64,000 nt of DNA from Gnetum montanum (GCA_015680685.1 MNCI01009146.1:270210-334209), one strand, 5' to 3'; shown: positions 1 through 12,203, counted from the first letter of the stretch. Numbers and translations are program-made. Notes: generated by a model not told the origin, from the letters alone.

Positions 1-142
1 TACAAGCAAGCCTGGGAAGACAACGAACGATTAACCCCAAGTGTTTCTTGTGGCGTTAAGGCATTTAGTCTGCGGAGTTCGACCGGATCGCGCGTGTACG
101 CTCGTTTCGTATGGTGGAGTGTAGGGGTACCTCGCCACTCAT
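1..142. other. Unassigned GC-richer sequence left of the long repeat
   Basis: This stretch has more CpG and GC than the AT-rich sequence that follows (for example GACCGGATCGCGCG near 80). I see no ORF or motif I can name. Similarity to 52537 and onward starts only near 143, so this is the unique flank of the left repeat copy or the edge of another element that runs out of the window. Confidence 0.5.
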
Positions 143-700
143 CAGTATTTATAAGCTTATTTTTATAGTTTTTATGTATTTTATGAATATAAGAATGAAA
201 TAATAATAAATACAGATGCATCACAATCCCCCATGGGTATAAGCACAATGCTCATAATCACTTACATGTGTCATAAGTCTTTATGGGATAGGTGCAACAC
301 CACACATTAAAAGTAATAAATAACTCATAGTAACAACCTTGATGGCTTAACATCATGCCATATAATTGTAACCTCCTTGGATAAGGATGAATTTTTGTAC
401 GATGACAAAATGAAAATGAAATAAATATTTTTAGTGTTTTAATGCTTTGAGGCATCAATGATATAAAATAAGGAAAAACCATGAGCCTTATTCATTATAA
501 AAACATTGGACTTCACGTTGACCAAACGATTCTAGGTTATGTAGGAAAGGTAGCACTCTAATAGAGTCTAACCATACTTATGAAAGTGAAAACTCAAAAT
601 ACACACACAAAACAAGAATAAAATTAACTTACCTAAGGGAAAAAATTGATCTTCATATAAGAAAAATGTCAAGAGCCCAAATGGAATTCCTAAAAATTCT

Positions 701-750
701 AAGTTATAAATAACATGTGTGAGAGCTTATACTAGGTATAAATAACATGC
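701..750. other. Deletion junction with templated filler
   Basis: TATAAATAACATG occurs at 705-717 and again at 737-749. The right repeat copy has it only once (as a variant near 53097), followed by about 730 bp that are missing here. The second occurrence sits exactly at the point where those 730 bp are lost, so it looks like filler copied from nearby during end joining. Confidence 0.6.
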
Positions 751-1213
751 TAGAAGTATTGGGTGCAGACATATGAAATATTTGCAACTATGTTTCAAGG
801 TCTTTCATCCTATCTTGGAGCTACAAATTCTACTCATGCATCCATCTTTGCTCTCGCAATAGTGCTTAACTATGTTCCTCTACATCTACTTGGAATTTTT
901 TTTATTCTTCTTTTCCTATGAAACATCATGTTGGAAAACCTTTAATTAAATTTCCACTCAATTAAGTCTTTCTTTTAGCTCACTATATGTTCTACCTAAA
1001 AACTTTTGTGCCACATATAGATATCTTCTATTCTTCCCTTGCACATCTTTTTTTTCCTTCTTAAGTCTCCTCTCAAGGAATATGACTATGACTTCATGGA
1101 AGAGGATGTACATGTCCTTTAAGAGGTTCATCTTTTTCTAGAAAGTTGACTTACATGTAGCCATCTAATGGACCTTAACTATAAGGTATTGAATTTTTCC
1201 TTCATCTAAGTCT
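745..1213 (-). pseudogene. Decayed coding region with coiled-coil character (host of the copia insertion)
   Basis: Read on the minus strand, the stretch left of the copia element is rich in Lys, Glu and Leu and gives long protein-like runs broken by stops, for example MNLLKDMYILFHEVIVIFLE and FLGRTYSELKERLN. It looks like the downstream part of the decayed frame on the other side of the copia element (6899-9140), split by that insertion. I do not recognise the family; a gag-like or ORF1-like protein of an old large retroelement is possible. The right repeat copy holds the same sequence at 53866-54333. Confidence 0.4.
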
Positions 1214-1580
1214 TGAAGAATCTAAAGGACCCTAGATCTATGATCTAAGCTATAAGGAAAGAAAGAACTTAGTTAGAACAAACACACTCTTGTGAGACTC
1301 TCTTAAATTCTGACATTACTTCTGTATTACAAATGAATATGTTCTACTATAATTATATAGGCCTTTATCTTCCAAGAATAGATTTGAAGAGATAAGCATG
1401 AATGTAAAAAATCATGGGGATGATCCTTATCATCTTATTTAAGGATATTATTAATATGGGATGAACTAAACATGGGATTAGATAGGAATTATATGAATAG
1501 TATCTCATCTTATTTAATATAGATTTATGGGTGAGATCTATCTAATTCTTTTGTGGAACATCTAATCATCATATTTCACA
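1214..1580 (-). repeat. 3' LTR of copia copy A
   Basis: On the minus strand it reads TGTGAAATATGATG at the start and ends CTTTAGATTCTTCA, giving the TG...CA ends. It matches 6537-6898 over its whole length. The polypurine tract expected next to it (seen in copy B near 54698-54725) is replaced here by C-rich sequence and Ns. Confidence 0.85.
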
Positions 1581-1623
1581 AACACCCACCCCGCAACCAT
1601 CTAAACACCACCTCCCCACCNNN
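1581..1623. other. C-rich low-complexity patch ending in an N gap
   Basis: The patch is almost only A and C and ends in NNN at 1621-1623. The right copy has ordinary sequence here, including ATGATGGTAAGAGGTTCG. This looks like a poor assembly join rather than biology. Confidence 0.6.
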
Positions 1624-3290
1624 AAGGAAGTCTCAAAAAGATCTAAAATTTTCATAGCTTATAATCTTGGTAAATCCAAGGAAGTCTCAAAAACATTTAA
1701 ACTTTTCATAGCTTAGAATCTTGGTAGAGATATTTTCCATTTGTGTTTTACTTACATAATGTTTCATGCTGAGTATGTTGTCTTAGATCAAGCTTCTAAG
1801 ATGATGATGCTTAATGTCCATATGTTTGGAATGTCCATGATGAACAAGATTATGCACCATCACAATAGTACTTGTGCTATCACAGTATAAACAAATGGAT
1901 GGTTTAAGTGTATTCCCATTTTAGTGAAAATGGAGTGGATCCAAATGCCCTAAGTAGTAGGGTTTAATGCAAATATGTATTCTACTTTTTCTATTGAGAG
2001 GAAAACTATAGATTTCTTCTTTAATCCCTAGGATATCAGTGATGGACGAAAGAAAAAACAAAAACCAAAAGTTGATTTATGATATTCAAGGTTTCCTCCA
2101 TAGTCTGCATCAGTGTATCATCATATCTTAAAATTTTTATGTCGATGAAATGTGATCCCAAAATCTATCATAGTTTTCAGGTATCGCAAAACCCGCTTCT
2201 TAGTTTTCCAATGAGATTCATGCTGATCTTGCATAAATCAGGAGAGGTAATTTACAACAAACTGGATGTCTAGATGGGTATTGGAAAGATACATGAGACT
2301 ACCAACAATGGAACTATATGCTAAAGAATTTAAGGATGGGGATGTGTCATCCTTGGTAAATTTTTTACCAAGGGAGAGTGGTGTATCTAAGGGATTACAA
2401 TTAATCATGGTCAATTTCTTAATTAAGGATTGAGAAAATTTCATTTGGCATGCAGAAATTGATTTTGATCTTTGAATAACATGAAAACCCAAAAAATATG
2501 ACTTTCCATATTAGAAATTTCAAATTATTTTTTTATGACATTAAGAAAATTATTTCCTAATGTAATTTTAGATGAAAAATAGATTAAATCATCTACATAT
2601 AAACAAACAAAATTGTAATCATCACCAGATACCTTTTTGTATATAGTTATTTCAAATTGAAGATTGGTGAATCCTTCTTGCATGAAAAATGTATGAATAC
2701 ATGTGTACCATGCACATGAAGCTTACTTAAGCCCGTATAATGCTTTATGGAGCTTGTAAACATGATTTATTTTTACTTCATCAATGAAACCTAGCGGTTG
2801 CTCCACGTAAACTTCTTTATTAATAAATCCATTGAAAAATGTAGAACCCATGTCTAGTTGATAAATCACTTAGCCAACTTATGCAACAATAATAAAAAAG
2901 ATCCTCATAGATTCCATCCATGAAATAGAAGCAAAGATATTATCAAAATCTCTACCTTGTTGCTGAAGATATCATTTGCTAACTAGGCGAGCTTTGAATT
3001 TTTCTACTACCCCATACTGATTTCTTTAAATTTTAAACACCCATTTTAACCCAATTATATGTTTACCATATGGATGAGGAACAAGGATCCAAGTATTGTT
3101 TTTATGAATTTGTTGTACCTCTATTTCCATGACATCAATCCAATAATTATCTAGCATAACTTCAATAACTATGAATGGTTCCATCAAACCATCATCACTT
3201 CTCCCATTCAGCATAAGCAATGCAAAAAATTCATCATCCATGGTGGTGAAGAGAGCATCTCCAACAAGTTCCATGTCCTAGGTTGGCTAA
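1624..3290 (-). pseudogene. Copia reverse transcriptase and RNase H, broken (copy A)
   Basis: Minus-strand reading gives the N-terminal part of the copia RT (RVT_2) near 3290-3026, with NNTWILVPHPYGKHIIGLKW. The later RT part at 2492-2238 includes the conserved PLDTPLSLG and SIVGSLMYLSNT stretches, and fragments of the RNase H region follow towards 1650. Several frameshifts and stops separate them. The YVDD catalytic box is easier to read in the right copy at about 55700. In an active element this protein copies the RNA into DNA in the virus-like particle; this copy cannot encode it. Confidence 0.8.
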
Positions 3291-3900
3291 GCATTGTCTT
3301 CCCAAAATGACTTTGAGTCATAAGCCTTGTAAAATTTATATCCAGCATATGGGAGGTTAGATGGTATTTATCTAGTTGAGAAGTGGATGGGATCTATGGT
3401 ATAGTGCTAGTGGATGACATTGTTGATGAAGAAATCATCCCAAAGGGAATGACTTGTGATGAATTATCACTAATATGATGCTACTGAAAATTATTGGCTT
3501 GTGAACCAATAGGAATTTTTATCCCAATGTGGACTAGCATTGATGCAGATGTTGAAAATATTGTGGCAGGGCACATCGAACCCTCACATTTAGAGCTATA
3601 GGATAACTAGTGTACTATTTTAAGGGTGTCCAATGAATAGGTGGTAAAATTTGGCGACCACAATGTTGGAATTTAGTAGGGGATGGGTAGTGACATGAAG
3701 ATGTTAAGGATGGTGGTATATACATAGTAGAAGAAATAGAAGAAAAAGCACCTTTATGGCAATGCTAACATTGCAAATATGCATGGTCATTGAAAAAACT
3801 AGGTTGTTGGGCTAGCAACCGTTGGATAGCATCATGAAGTGTGTTGGTAGGAGAAAGTAATGGTTCAAAGATTTGTGGTGGTTGATGGTGCTAGAATTTG
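3291..3900 (-). pseudogene. Copia integrase C-terminus/RT linker remnant (copy A)
   Basis: The stretch lies between recognisable integrase and RT parts and is collinear with copy B at about 56400-57030. It is Ser-, Pro- and His-rich on the minus strand, as this variable linker usually is, and has many stops. I see no separate gene. Confidence 0.45.
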
Positions 3901-5530
3901 GCAAATGTATGCTAGTTGTTGCTGCTGCTAATGATTGAAAACAATTGAGAGAAATGTGTTGTAGTAGTGGAAAAATGTGAGACAGAATCATTGGAAGAGA
4001 AAGAATCATCTTCTATTTTTTGCATCATAGGGTTTTGATGAATGGATGTAACTTTTGTTACAAAAATATTGTTAATGGATGGTAACAACTACAAATTGGA
4101 TTTGTTGTTTTTACCATGGCCTTTCAATATTGTGCTTGTTTTCGTAAGACCCTCCACTGACTTGTGTTGGCCATTGTAAAAATTGATAGCAAATTTTCTA
4201 GATAACTTATGTTTTTGTATTATGGATCTATTTCCATAATGCTGAACATCTCTATGAAATTCATGTATGTGAATCTACCATCCTTTTATTTTCAACATCA
4301 TAGCACTTGTATGCTTTGGATTTTAGAGCATATATAAGAAAAATACGAGCCATTGCTTTCACATATAAATTTTGTTGATTCTATGCAGGTATTTGCACAT
4401 AGCAAGGAAATCCAAAGACTTTTAAATGAGAGATATTTGGTGGATGACCACACCAGAATTCATGGATTTTTTTTTTTGAATTCACCTTGATGGCATCCTA
4501 TTTAAAAGATAAATTGACATTGCATAAGCTTCTGCCCAAAACTTATGTTCTAAACTTGATATTTGAAGTAGAAACCTTAGCTTTTCAACCACTATTCTAT
4601 TTTTCCTTTTAGTGATGCCATTTTTTTGGGATGTAAATGATGTGGTAATTTGGTGAATAATCCCATTTTTCTTGCAAAATGCATCAAATTAATCTGATAA
4701 AAATTCACCAGCATAATCTATTTGGATTTTCTCAATTGTATTCCCACTTTGATTTTCTACTTCCACCTTGAACTACTTAAAAATTCCCAATGTTTGATCT
4801 TTTAATTTAATAAAATATTCCCAAGAAAATCTTGAAAAATCATCCACTATTATTAACATATATTGGCTTTTACCTAGGCTCGATGTTTTCATGGGATCAC
4901 ATAAATGCATATGAATTAGATTTAACTTTTCTTGAGACCTATGTTCTTTCCTAGGAAATGGAAATCTTGTAATTTTTCCTAGTTGAAATATGTCACAATA
5001 ATGATTTTCTAGCAAAAAAAATTTTGGCATACCTCTTACAATTTCTCCTTTTTGCCTGTAGTCCATTGAAACAAAGTTGACATGTCCTAACGGAGCATGC
5101 CATAACCATGTTATGTCTTTAGTGGCAGCAAGGCAATTAACATCCTTTTGCATCTACAACTTGTACATTTGATTCTTACTTATAGGGATAATGGTAATAC
5201 CTTTATCATCATCAACCTTAGATATTTTACACACATCTTTTTCAAATTCAACATAATACCCATTGCAATATAATTGCCCTACATTTAATAAATTCTTTGA
5301 AAGATCCTGAACAAAATAGATTTTGAAAATAACATATTTGTTACCTTGAGTTGTTGTGAAGGCATGCAATCCAATCTCAGTAATGGTTAGCTTATTTTAT
5401 TACCTATAATTAACTTTCCATCATATTTTTCTAAACTTGAAGACATTTTCTTATTCCCTATCATGTGATTGCTAACACACTATCAACATACCAAATATTG
5501 TTGTTGTTGCCAGCATCTGGTACCTTTGTA
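3901..5530 (-). pseudogene. Copia protease, GAG-pre-integrase and integrase, broken (copy A)
   Basis: On the minus strand the protease start reads WYVDSVLAIT (normally WYxDSGAS/C). Next comes a GAG-pre-integrase segment (5369-5154) with VQDLSKNLLNVGQL, then LWHAPLGHVNFVSMDY and the integrase core with VDDFSRFSW (5153-4773). The rest of the integrase core continues in other frames to about 4400, including a reading like HQITTSFTSQKNG. It would cut and join the element into DNA if intact. Stops and frameshifts show it is dead. Confidence 0.82.
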
Positions 5531-5559
5531 GAGATTAGGAGTTAATCTTCTTCCTTTTC

Positions 5560-6485
5560 AATATAAAATAATTACTCACCTTTTTGTTAATCTTCATGTT
5601 CTACAATTTTTTCTTTGCCCTTTTTTTCATATTTCTTCCTTGACCAACATTCAAGAGTATTGTGGGTATTGGTAGCATAGAATTACAATGCTTACCTTTC
5701 TTTGATTGATTTGATCTTCCATGACCATGACCTTCAGATTTTCCATGAGCACATTCATCTCCTCTGAATGAGGATCCACCTAAGGACCTTTGATGTTGAT
5801 TTTAATTTTGATTTGATGTCCTCTAAAATTTTTCTTGAAATGCATTTGTTGTTGAATTCTCACAATCAACAATCCTTTGCTCATATGTCGTTAAGCTTCT
5901 TACGATCTCAACCATGATCATCGTATCTAGATCTCTTGCTTCTTCAATAGCCATGATGATAGGATCAAATCAACTAGTTACACTTCAAAGGATCTTTTCA
6001 ACAGCATGCCTTTCCTCAAGCACTTCTCCACAAGATTCAAATCCGTTTCAAACTTGTTGAAATTGGCTAATGTATTGATCAATATTGTCTAAATCTAGCA
6101 TTCAAAAATATTGAAAGTCTTTCCTTAAAACTTGTATCTTGACAACACGAAATTTTGATGATCCCTTGTATGCAATCTATACTGCATCCCATGTAGATTT
6201 TCTTGTTCGATACATGACAATTTTGGGAAAGACTATCACATCTAACCTATATTAAATCATGAATAATTCTTTTGCATCTTTCTTATGAAGCTGCTTGACT
6301 TCATTCTTTTGTTCTTCCTTCAAAGCTTCAAATGATTCTTGATCAACATCTTGGAATCCATTTTCAACAAGATCCCATTGATCTTGTGAGATAAAAAATG
6401 TCTGCATCTTGATTTTCCAATACTCATAATTCTCTCCATTAAAGACAAAAAATTAGAGAGACATGAATTCATGATTTTGGGCCAT
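5560..6485 (-). pseudogene. Copia gag, broken (copy A)
   Basis: The frame starts at a minus-strand ATG at 6485, reading MAQNHEFMSL then a stop, and continues with NGENYEYWKIKMQTFF, the typical copia gag start (DUF4219/UBN2 type). The zinc-knuckle region near 5680-5600 is frame-shifted but keeps Cys and His spacing remnants. Gag forms the particle shell around the RNA. Position just inside the primer binding site supports the start. Confidence 0.78.
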
Positions 6486-6522
6486 TCTAGAGAGATCTAT
6501 TATCAAAAATTTAAACTAACTA

Positions 6523-6534
6523 GCTCTAATACCA
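6523..6534 (-). other. Primer binding site for initiator tRNA-Met (copy A)
   Basis: The minus strand reads TGGTATTAGAGC, one base off the usual TGGTATCAGAGC, two bases inside the 5' LTR. This is the common copia primer site and fixes element orientation and LTR border. Confidence 0.85.
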
Positions 6535-6536
6535 AA

Positions 6537-6898
6537 TGAAGAATCTAAAGGGCCCTGGATCTATTATCTAACCTATAAGGAAAGCAAGAACCTAGTTAGA
6601 ACAAACACACTCTTGTGAGACTCTCTTAAATTCTGATATTACTTCTATATTACAAATGAATATGTGCTATGACAATTATATAGGCCTTGATCTCCCAAGA
6701 ATAGATTTGGAGAGATAAACATGAATGTAGGAAATCATGGGGATGGTATTTATCATCTTATTTAAGGATCTTCTTAATATGGGATGAACTAAACATGGGA
6801 TTAGATAGGAATTATATAATAGGATCTCATCTTATTTAATATATATTTATAGATGAGATCTATCTAATTCTTTATGGAATATCTAATCATATTCCGCA
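6537..6898 (-). repeat. 5' LTR of copia copy A
   Basis: It matches 1214-1580 across its full length. Minus-strand ends are TGCGGAATATG and CTTTAGATTCTTCA. It adjoins the tRNA-Met primer site. Confidence 0.85.
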
Positions 6899-9140
6899 AA
6901 TATTTCTCTAGTCACATGTTTATTTATCAAAGTTACAAGTTTATGTAATTTATGTAGCTTGACATTCTAGGTTGCCTAATATATTTGGTGGATCATTTTA
7001 AACTTATTAGTCTCCTTAGTTGTCTTTTCTACTAACTCTTGCTACAAATTCCACTATTTCTTTTTTGTATGAAGATATTTATCTCAAAATTATACCATGA
7101 TTTGACTCTTGTCCTCAAGTCTTTAGAGCCACTAGGAAAGGAAAATTACCTCCTTTTCTTATCTTGACTCATTTTCTTCCATTTATGGGATTAATGCTTT
7201 AACATTCTAATTAGCCTCTTTAAATCATCTTTCATGAACTAGGATTTTCTCTCCACTTATCATGCCTTGACTAATTCAAGTTTTAGGTGCTTAATCCATA
7301 CCATAGGTGTGCCTATAGAAGGTACCGGTACCAATGGTGTGTTGGATTCCAACTACTCTTGCAACCATTGTACCTTTTCCTAGATCCTTTATAACTCCCT
7401 TATATAGAAATTTTCATCAGAATTCATGATTTTATGTTTGACACGTACTTTTATAAGTTTAGTTTCTACCATGCTATCGATATTCATCAACATGAGCTCA
7501 ATGCAAGAATATATTCTTTATTCTTCTTCTACTGAGTGACTAGTTCCAGGTTAATGAATAGGTATTTATAAGACTTTTCTTACATGCTTGACATTATGCA
7601 TGTTGTGACTTAACTTGTGTAATGCAGAAAACATTATTGATGGAACATGAATTTGAAACTAAATAGGAACATCATGATTAATTATGGGTAGATTTTTCAT
7701 TAATAGAAAAGGAAATGCAAAGATATTCTCCCATATATCTTTCCCACCTATAATGCTTTCCATCATGTCTAGAAAATTACTACCAAGATCCTATGATCCC
7801 TTAATATGAATTGTGACAACTTGTTCCTCACCTTCAATGGCATCATTGGTTGAAAGCCTCTAACAAGAAGGGGTTCCTAACTTTGTCTAATGCTAAAACT
7901 AGGTGATCAAAATAGTAATCTACCAAGTCTCCATACCTATATATTTTGTGAAGCCTGAGGTACAGAATATGATCTTGTTGGGCACGTAGAATTATTCTAA
8001 TGGCCAAATGTGTGATGCCTCTATGGAAGGAATCTCATCTTATAAATTTATTATTGCTCCAACAATATCAGGACATCATCTTAGAGCTATCATATTGACA
8101 TTCTCTTAGTCTTCAATTTCTAAAGAGTTGGAATGCTTTTCCACATGATTGAGTATTCTTACTAGTTTGTAGAGCTTTTGTATTAAATATGGGAAAGCAT
8201 ACATCTCCCTTTAATCATAAGTCACATCTTTAATTTTCTAAGTTAAGGTCTTGTAAAGGAAATAAAAATGTTAATGAACATCTCTCACTCATCATCACCA
8301 CAATCTTAGCCTACCCCCATGGCCCCTACGCTGCCCCCACCCTGTCGCACCACCCCCCAGCCGCCCCTCTCNCAAGCTAGGATTTTTGATGATATTTTGA
8401 TGACCAAGAAGTTATGGATAATGATCTTGTACATATCATTCTAGATTAGGAAAGCTTGGACATTTTTTTATCCATCTTGTTCATGTCAAAGGACTTAAGA
8501 AAAACCTTATTTCTAAGATTTGGTTTGGTCTTCTGAGTCCATGACCATTAGTTATTATCTAAATGATTGAAAAATCCTATGAATTTGTCAATTACCCATA
8601 TTGAAATGGGAATAAGTGTTACATCAAAAAATGACATGGTGTCATTAGTTGCAAGGCTAAGGTAGAATTTGTTTATCTCATATTGGTATTAAACAAAGGG
8701 TTGTGCGATATATTCATAGAAGCTTGTTTACTATTGTAACACCTTGTGCTTAAATGGACCAAGTTCAAGCAACTGGTGATAATTTTTTTTCTTATGCATT
8801 GATTGTTACTACATTTCATTCACTTGTGCACCTTATTATACATCACCAATCTCTAAGTCATTACATGCCAGCTTCTCTAGTACTTGTTTAGTGACTTGTT
8901 GCTACAAACATGCTTGATTTAAAGATCAACAATGTAATGGTCTCCCAATTAATCTACCTTGAAATGGAGATCTTTGTAGGACTAATTTAGTATCTTGTAA
9001 TCTATGTTCTTCATCCTCCTTTTTCAAGATCAATGGTTCATGCATAAATCCATAGATAAAGGATTGAAATCTTTTAATCTTATTCCTCCTTGGTCTATGA
9101 AGTTTGGACCATAATCACTCTAATACAATGAGCTATAAAA
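6899..9140 (-). pseudogene. Decayed coding region of unknown retroelement or gene
   Basis: The minus strand carries long protein-like runs in shifting frames. Examples are LESNTPLVPVPSIGTPMVW near 7390-7290 inside a Gln/Glu/Leu-rich, coiled-coil-like part, FPYLIQKLYKLVRILNHVEK near 8190, and YFDHLVLALDKVRNPFLLEA near 7900. No domain I can name is visible. The frame seems to continue beyond the copia insertion (745-1213), so the copia element interrupts it. The right copy carries the same region at 60096-62300. It may be the gag or ORF1 of an old large element; a broken host gene is less likely because the sequence is repeated. Confidence 0.4.
8372..8372. other. Single N in a C-rich tract
   Basis: The N sits inside a C-rich run (about 8320-8375). 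The right copy (about 61515-61580) has a similar C-rich run without an N, so this is a sequencing or assembly weakness. Confidence 0.7.
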
Positions 9141-9141
9141 T

Positions 9142-9142
9142 N
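9142..9142. other. Single N marking a collapsed gap
   Basis: The right copy has about 215 bp here, including an AT dinucleotide run at 62476-62501. The left copy jumps across it at one N, so the N probably stands for unassembled sequence. Confidence 0.65.
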
Positions 9143-12100
9143 GTTCTAGTAGCCTTGCATTGATTCAAGGGATGCATCAATGTAACCTTTAAAAAGAGAA
9201 AATTTTCAAAGTTTGGCCTCCCATGCATTTTACTTATCTCTAAAAACTCTAGGGATATAAAAAAAGATACAAACATGTTCAAGACACTAAGGATTAACTA
9301 AACAAGGAACAAGATCAAGGCAACTAAAACATTACAATCTTATCTTGGATGATGTCCAAGATCTTGAAAATTGGATCATATGATTAATTTCATGCATTTC
9401 CATGAATCAAGGACTAAGAAAGAGAAGTTAGAGAAATGAAAAATAATTAGAGCATCCAAGTATTTAAATATAGAGACAAGGTAAATCAACAATGGTTTAT
9501 CATGATTAAGCCTTAAAGTTCATAGAGTCAATACTTACACAAGTGGAATGCTAATCAAGTATCTTATTCCATACAACCACTTCCATGTTTGAAAGATAAG
9601 GTTAAGCTTAATCACTTAAAATTTCAAACCACCAAGGATTTATGAGTGATTCCTTTCCATACCTAGCACATACCTTTCTTGCCCATGTAAAACTTATTGA
9701 TGGGACACTTATGGACTCCAAATAACTAGCAAGACATTAACATCAAATCCAATTCCATCCCCTTGGATGATGAAGTTGCATCCTTCATTCATCTCATTAA
9801 CTATTTACCACACATAATAATGAACATATTAGAAAGAAAGATATGGAGAATAAATGATGAATAATAAAGAGAGGTTAAGAGTGCAACATTATTAGATCAC
9901 CAACCAATCATTTAATTAGCTTATGGGAGTACATGAGCATGTCCTACATCCTGTGAGAGATCCATTGTCACAACCCTTTTCCACTAGTCATTCCTAAAAT
10001 AGGGATCAATCTCCAAGTCTTCCTTCCAAGCATAAGATTATACCAACCACTAACAAGTGTCTTATAACCTTAATTATTTCATGGTCTAACCATTGGTGAA
10101 ACTAAACCAAGATAACATGCTATAGATCATCTAGAAGTTGATTCTAGTTTGATTTTCCTTCATCCATGCAGATATGCATAATAGGTTTCCCAAATTTTGC
10201 TCTAACCTCTTGTTGATCTCTTTGGTTAAACTAATAAATCCAAATCCTAGTAGTGATTACAATGCTAGGATTAATCAATTGCAATTTTTTGTATTTGGAT
10301 ATGATCATAGTTTGGGTCAAGAGTTATGATCTTGACCATTGGGAATAAATGAATTCAAGATTTTGGTGGAATCAGCATTTGACATCACTAAAGTTCACTA
10401 CAAAAGATTCTTTTGGGCCTTCATGGTGATGGGTAGGGATGAGCAAGTGATTATCTTAGATTATTACATTTTAAAAGTCAAGTAATCTAGGTAACAAGTT
10501 GAACATAAGAAAGGCATGCATATATATTGATTTCATTTTGATCTTAATTGAGAAATTATATGATCAGTCTAGGATGATGGAAATACCAATTTTTATGGAG
10601 CAATGAGCTTGGAACATCATTGCTCTTTCCATTACCTCCTCTTCTCATCATTATTATTTTTTTATTTTCTTTTAATTTTTTTATATTTTTCATTTATTTT
10701 TTTATCTTTCCTTTCATGAGAAGAGGATTTTTAAATGATGCATGAAAACTTTGGAAATGATTGGAGTGCTACATCACCACCTAGAGTCTTCAACTTACAT
10801 GAACATGAGAGTTCATCCCTTACTACATGACATAGAAAGGTTCATGAGAACATGAACCTCTTTTGACTAGGATGACTAAGCATGGAGACATGTGCACCTT
10901 GGTTTGATCACACTAATCAAACCTATCTAGTGGTCACAAAGACTCTTGATGAAATATCCTTTTCTTACTGGTGACAACTCATTATTTCAAGATTTTGAAG
11001 CTCTTACCCTCAGGTGTGGATTCACAACCTATCATGGTTCTAGTAGCATTAAATTTCATAGCCCACACTTTGAGTCCTAGCTCCTTGATAAATCTAAATC
11101 TAGTTCACTAGTAATGGATAGAGAAAAAGTACATGGATGAACAAGTTGTGTGGAAATTCCATTAAGTAAGGCTCCATTTTAGACTTGGTTAGTACTCTTA
11201 AATCATCATAGTATCTATGACCATCCATCCACCATTGGCTTATTGGGTGAGCATTCATAAAGTACATAAATTGGTTTTTATGAACATATACAAAAACAAA
11301 ATTAAAGAAAAGAAAATATTCTAATGATTACCCATTAAGCATAAAAAGTAGGAAAACTCTAATCAAACATACCAACTTTATTAAGCACATAAAAAACTAG
11401 CATAATTTTTTTTTTAACATAACATGGAGGATTCCTCTCTCATGACTAATTCATGTCTATCACCTTGTAGACCACTAAGTATAGCATAGAAATTAAGCAT
11501 TAGACACACTTGAAGGTGAAATATGTTCTTCATGATGCTTTAGTTATTACTAGTTGATGAGAAAGATATGGTTTGGATCATCTGAATGGCATATCCATAT
11601 GGTCCTACATAGCTCAAAAAGCTCATAAGGTATTTTCTTATAGTGAATTCTTTCAATATCATCCCTCCTACCAATTTGAAGATGAAGGTTTTGGAAAAAT
11701 AACTTGGAATCGATGATGCTCAACTAGGTCATTTCCATGATGATAAGGAAGTTGTCTCTCATCTTATTTTCTAGTTTGGTCATCAAGAAGTCTTCATGGT
11801 ATAATCAACCTACTAATGTTTTCATCACATTGTTCACCTATTTCACAAGGTACAAGTAAGATTGGTCCAATAGCTCAAGTTAAATACTAATAGTTTTAAG
11901 ATGAGGTAGACCCCACTCATGAAACTACTACAATGAGATGATATTAACTTTTGAACCAAATTTGAAGAGAGCTAGGAAATGACCTTTTTCACCAATTTAG
12001 ATCTTCACCATGTGACTATTAAGATCTCATCACTTTCAAATAAGTATCCTTCCTTAACTATTCATGTAACCATATTGGACATAGAAATGACAATGACATT

Positions 12101-12203
12101 ACCACCATCAAGTCTTATCTTATTGGATTTTCCAAACACAATTGTAGAACTTATTTCTGAAATGGATGTTCTTATTTAATAGTATTCAAGAAATAATAAT
12201 GGG
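9143..12203. repeat. Older repeat sequence, no gene seen
   Basis: AT-rich sequence without a readable frame on either strand. Up to 10622 it matches the right repeat copy; from about 10617 it matches 36290-37900 at lower identity. Shared landmarks include CTTTCCATTACCTC, CACCTAGAGTCTT and CACCTTGGT in the same order. Confidence 0.6.

Larger units (their letters stand above)
1214..6898 (-). mobile_element. Ty1/copia LTR retrotransposon, degenerate (copy A)
   Basis: Two direct repeats of about 365 bp (1214-1580 and 6537-6898) bracket decayed copia-order coding sequence read on the minus strand: gag, protease, integrase, reverse transcriptase, RNase H. The right LTR is followed internally by a primer binding site for initiator tRNA-Met. 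The LTRs differ visibly, by about one base in ten in the first 60 positions, so the insertion is old. I found no convincing 5-bp target duplication: AGTCT precedes the left LTR and AATAT follows the right. A three-base N gap lies just inside the left LTR. An allelic or duplicated copy sits at 54334-60095. Confidence 0.88.
143..10622. repeat. Long direct repeat, left copy
   Basis: The sequence from about 143 to 10622 reappears in the same order and orientation from about 52537 to the window end. Short stretches compared by eye differ at roughly one base in twenty. Both copies contain the same copia element at the same position, so the duplication is younger than that insertion. The left copy lacks about 730 bp present at 53137-53866 and about 215 bp present near 62305-62515; the second loss coincides with an N at 9142. 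The right copy runs off the window, so the full unit is longer than seen here. Confidence 0.85.

Noticed and set aside
1214-6898. 5-bp target duplication for copia copy A
   Set aside because: AGTCT before and AATAT after do not match, and the right copy does not help.
7300-7420. Possible LTR pair between 7000-10600 and 52537-64000
   Set aside because: The two long repeats are over 10 kb and contain a nested element, so they are a duplication rather than LTRs of one element.
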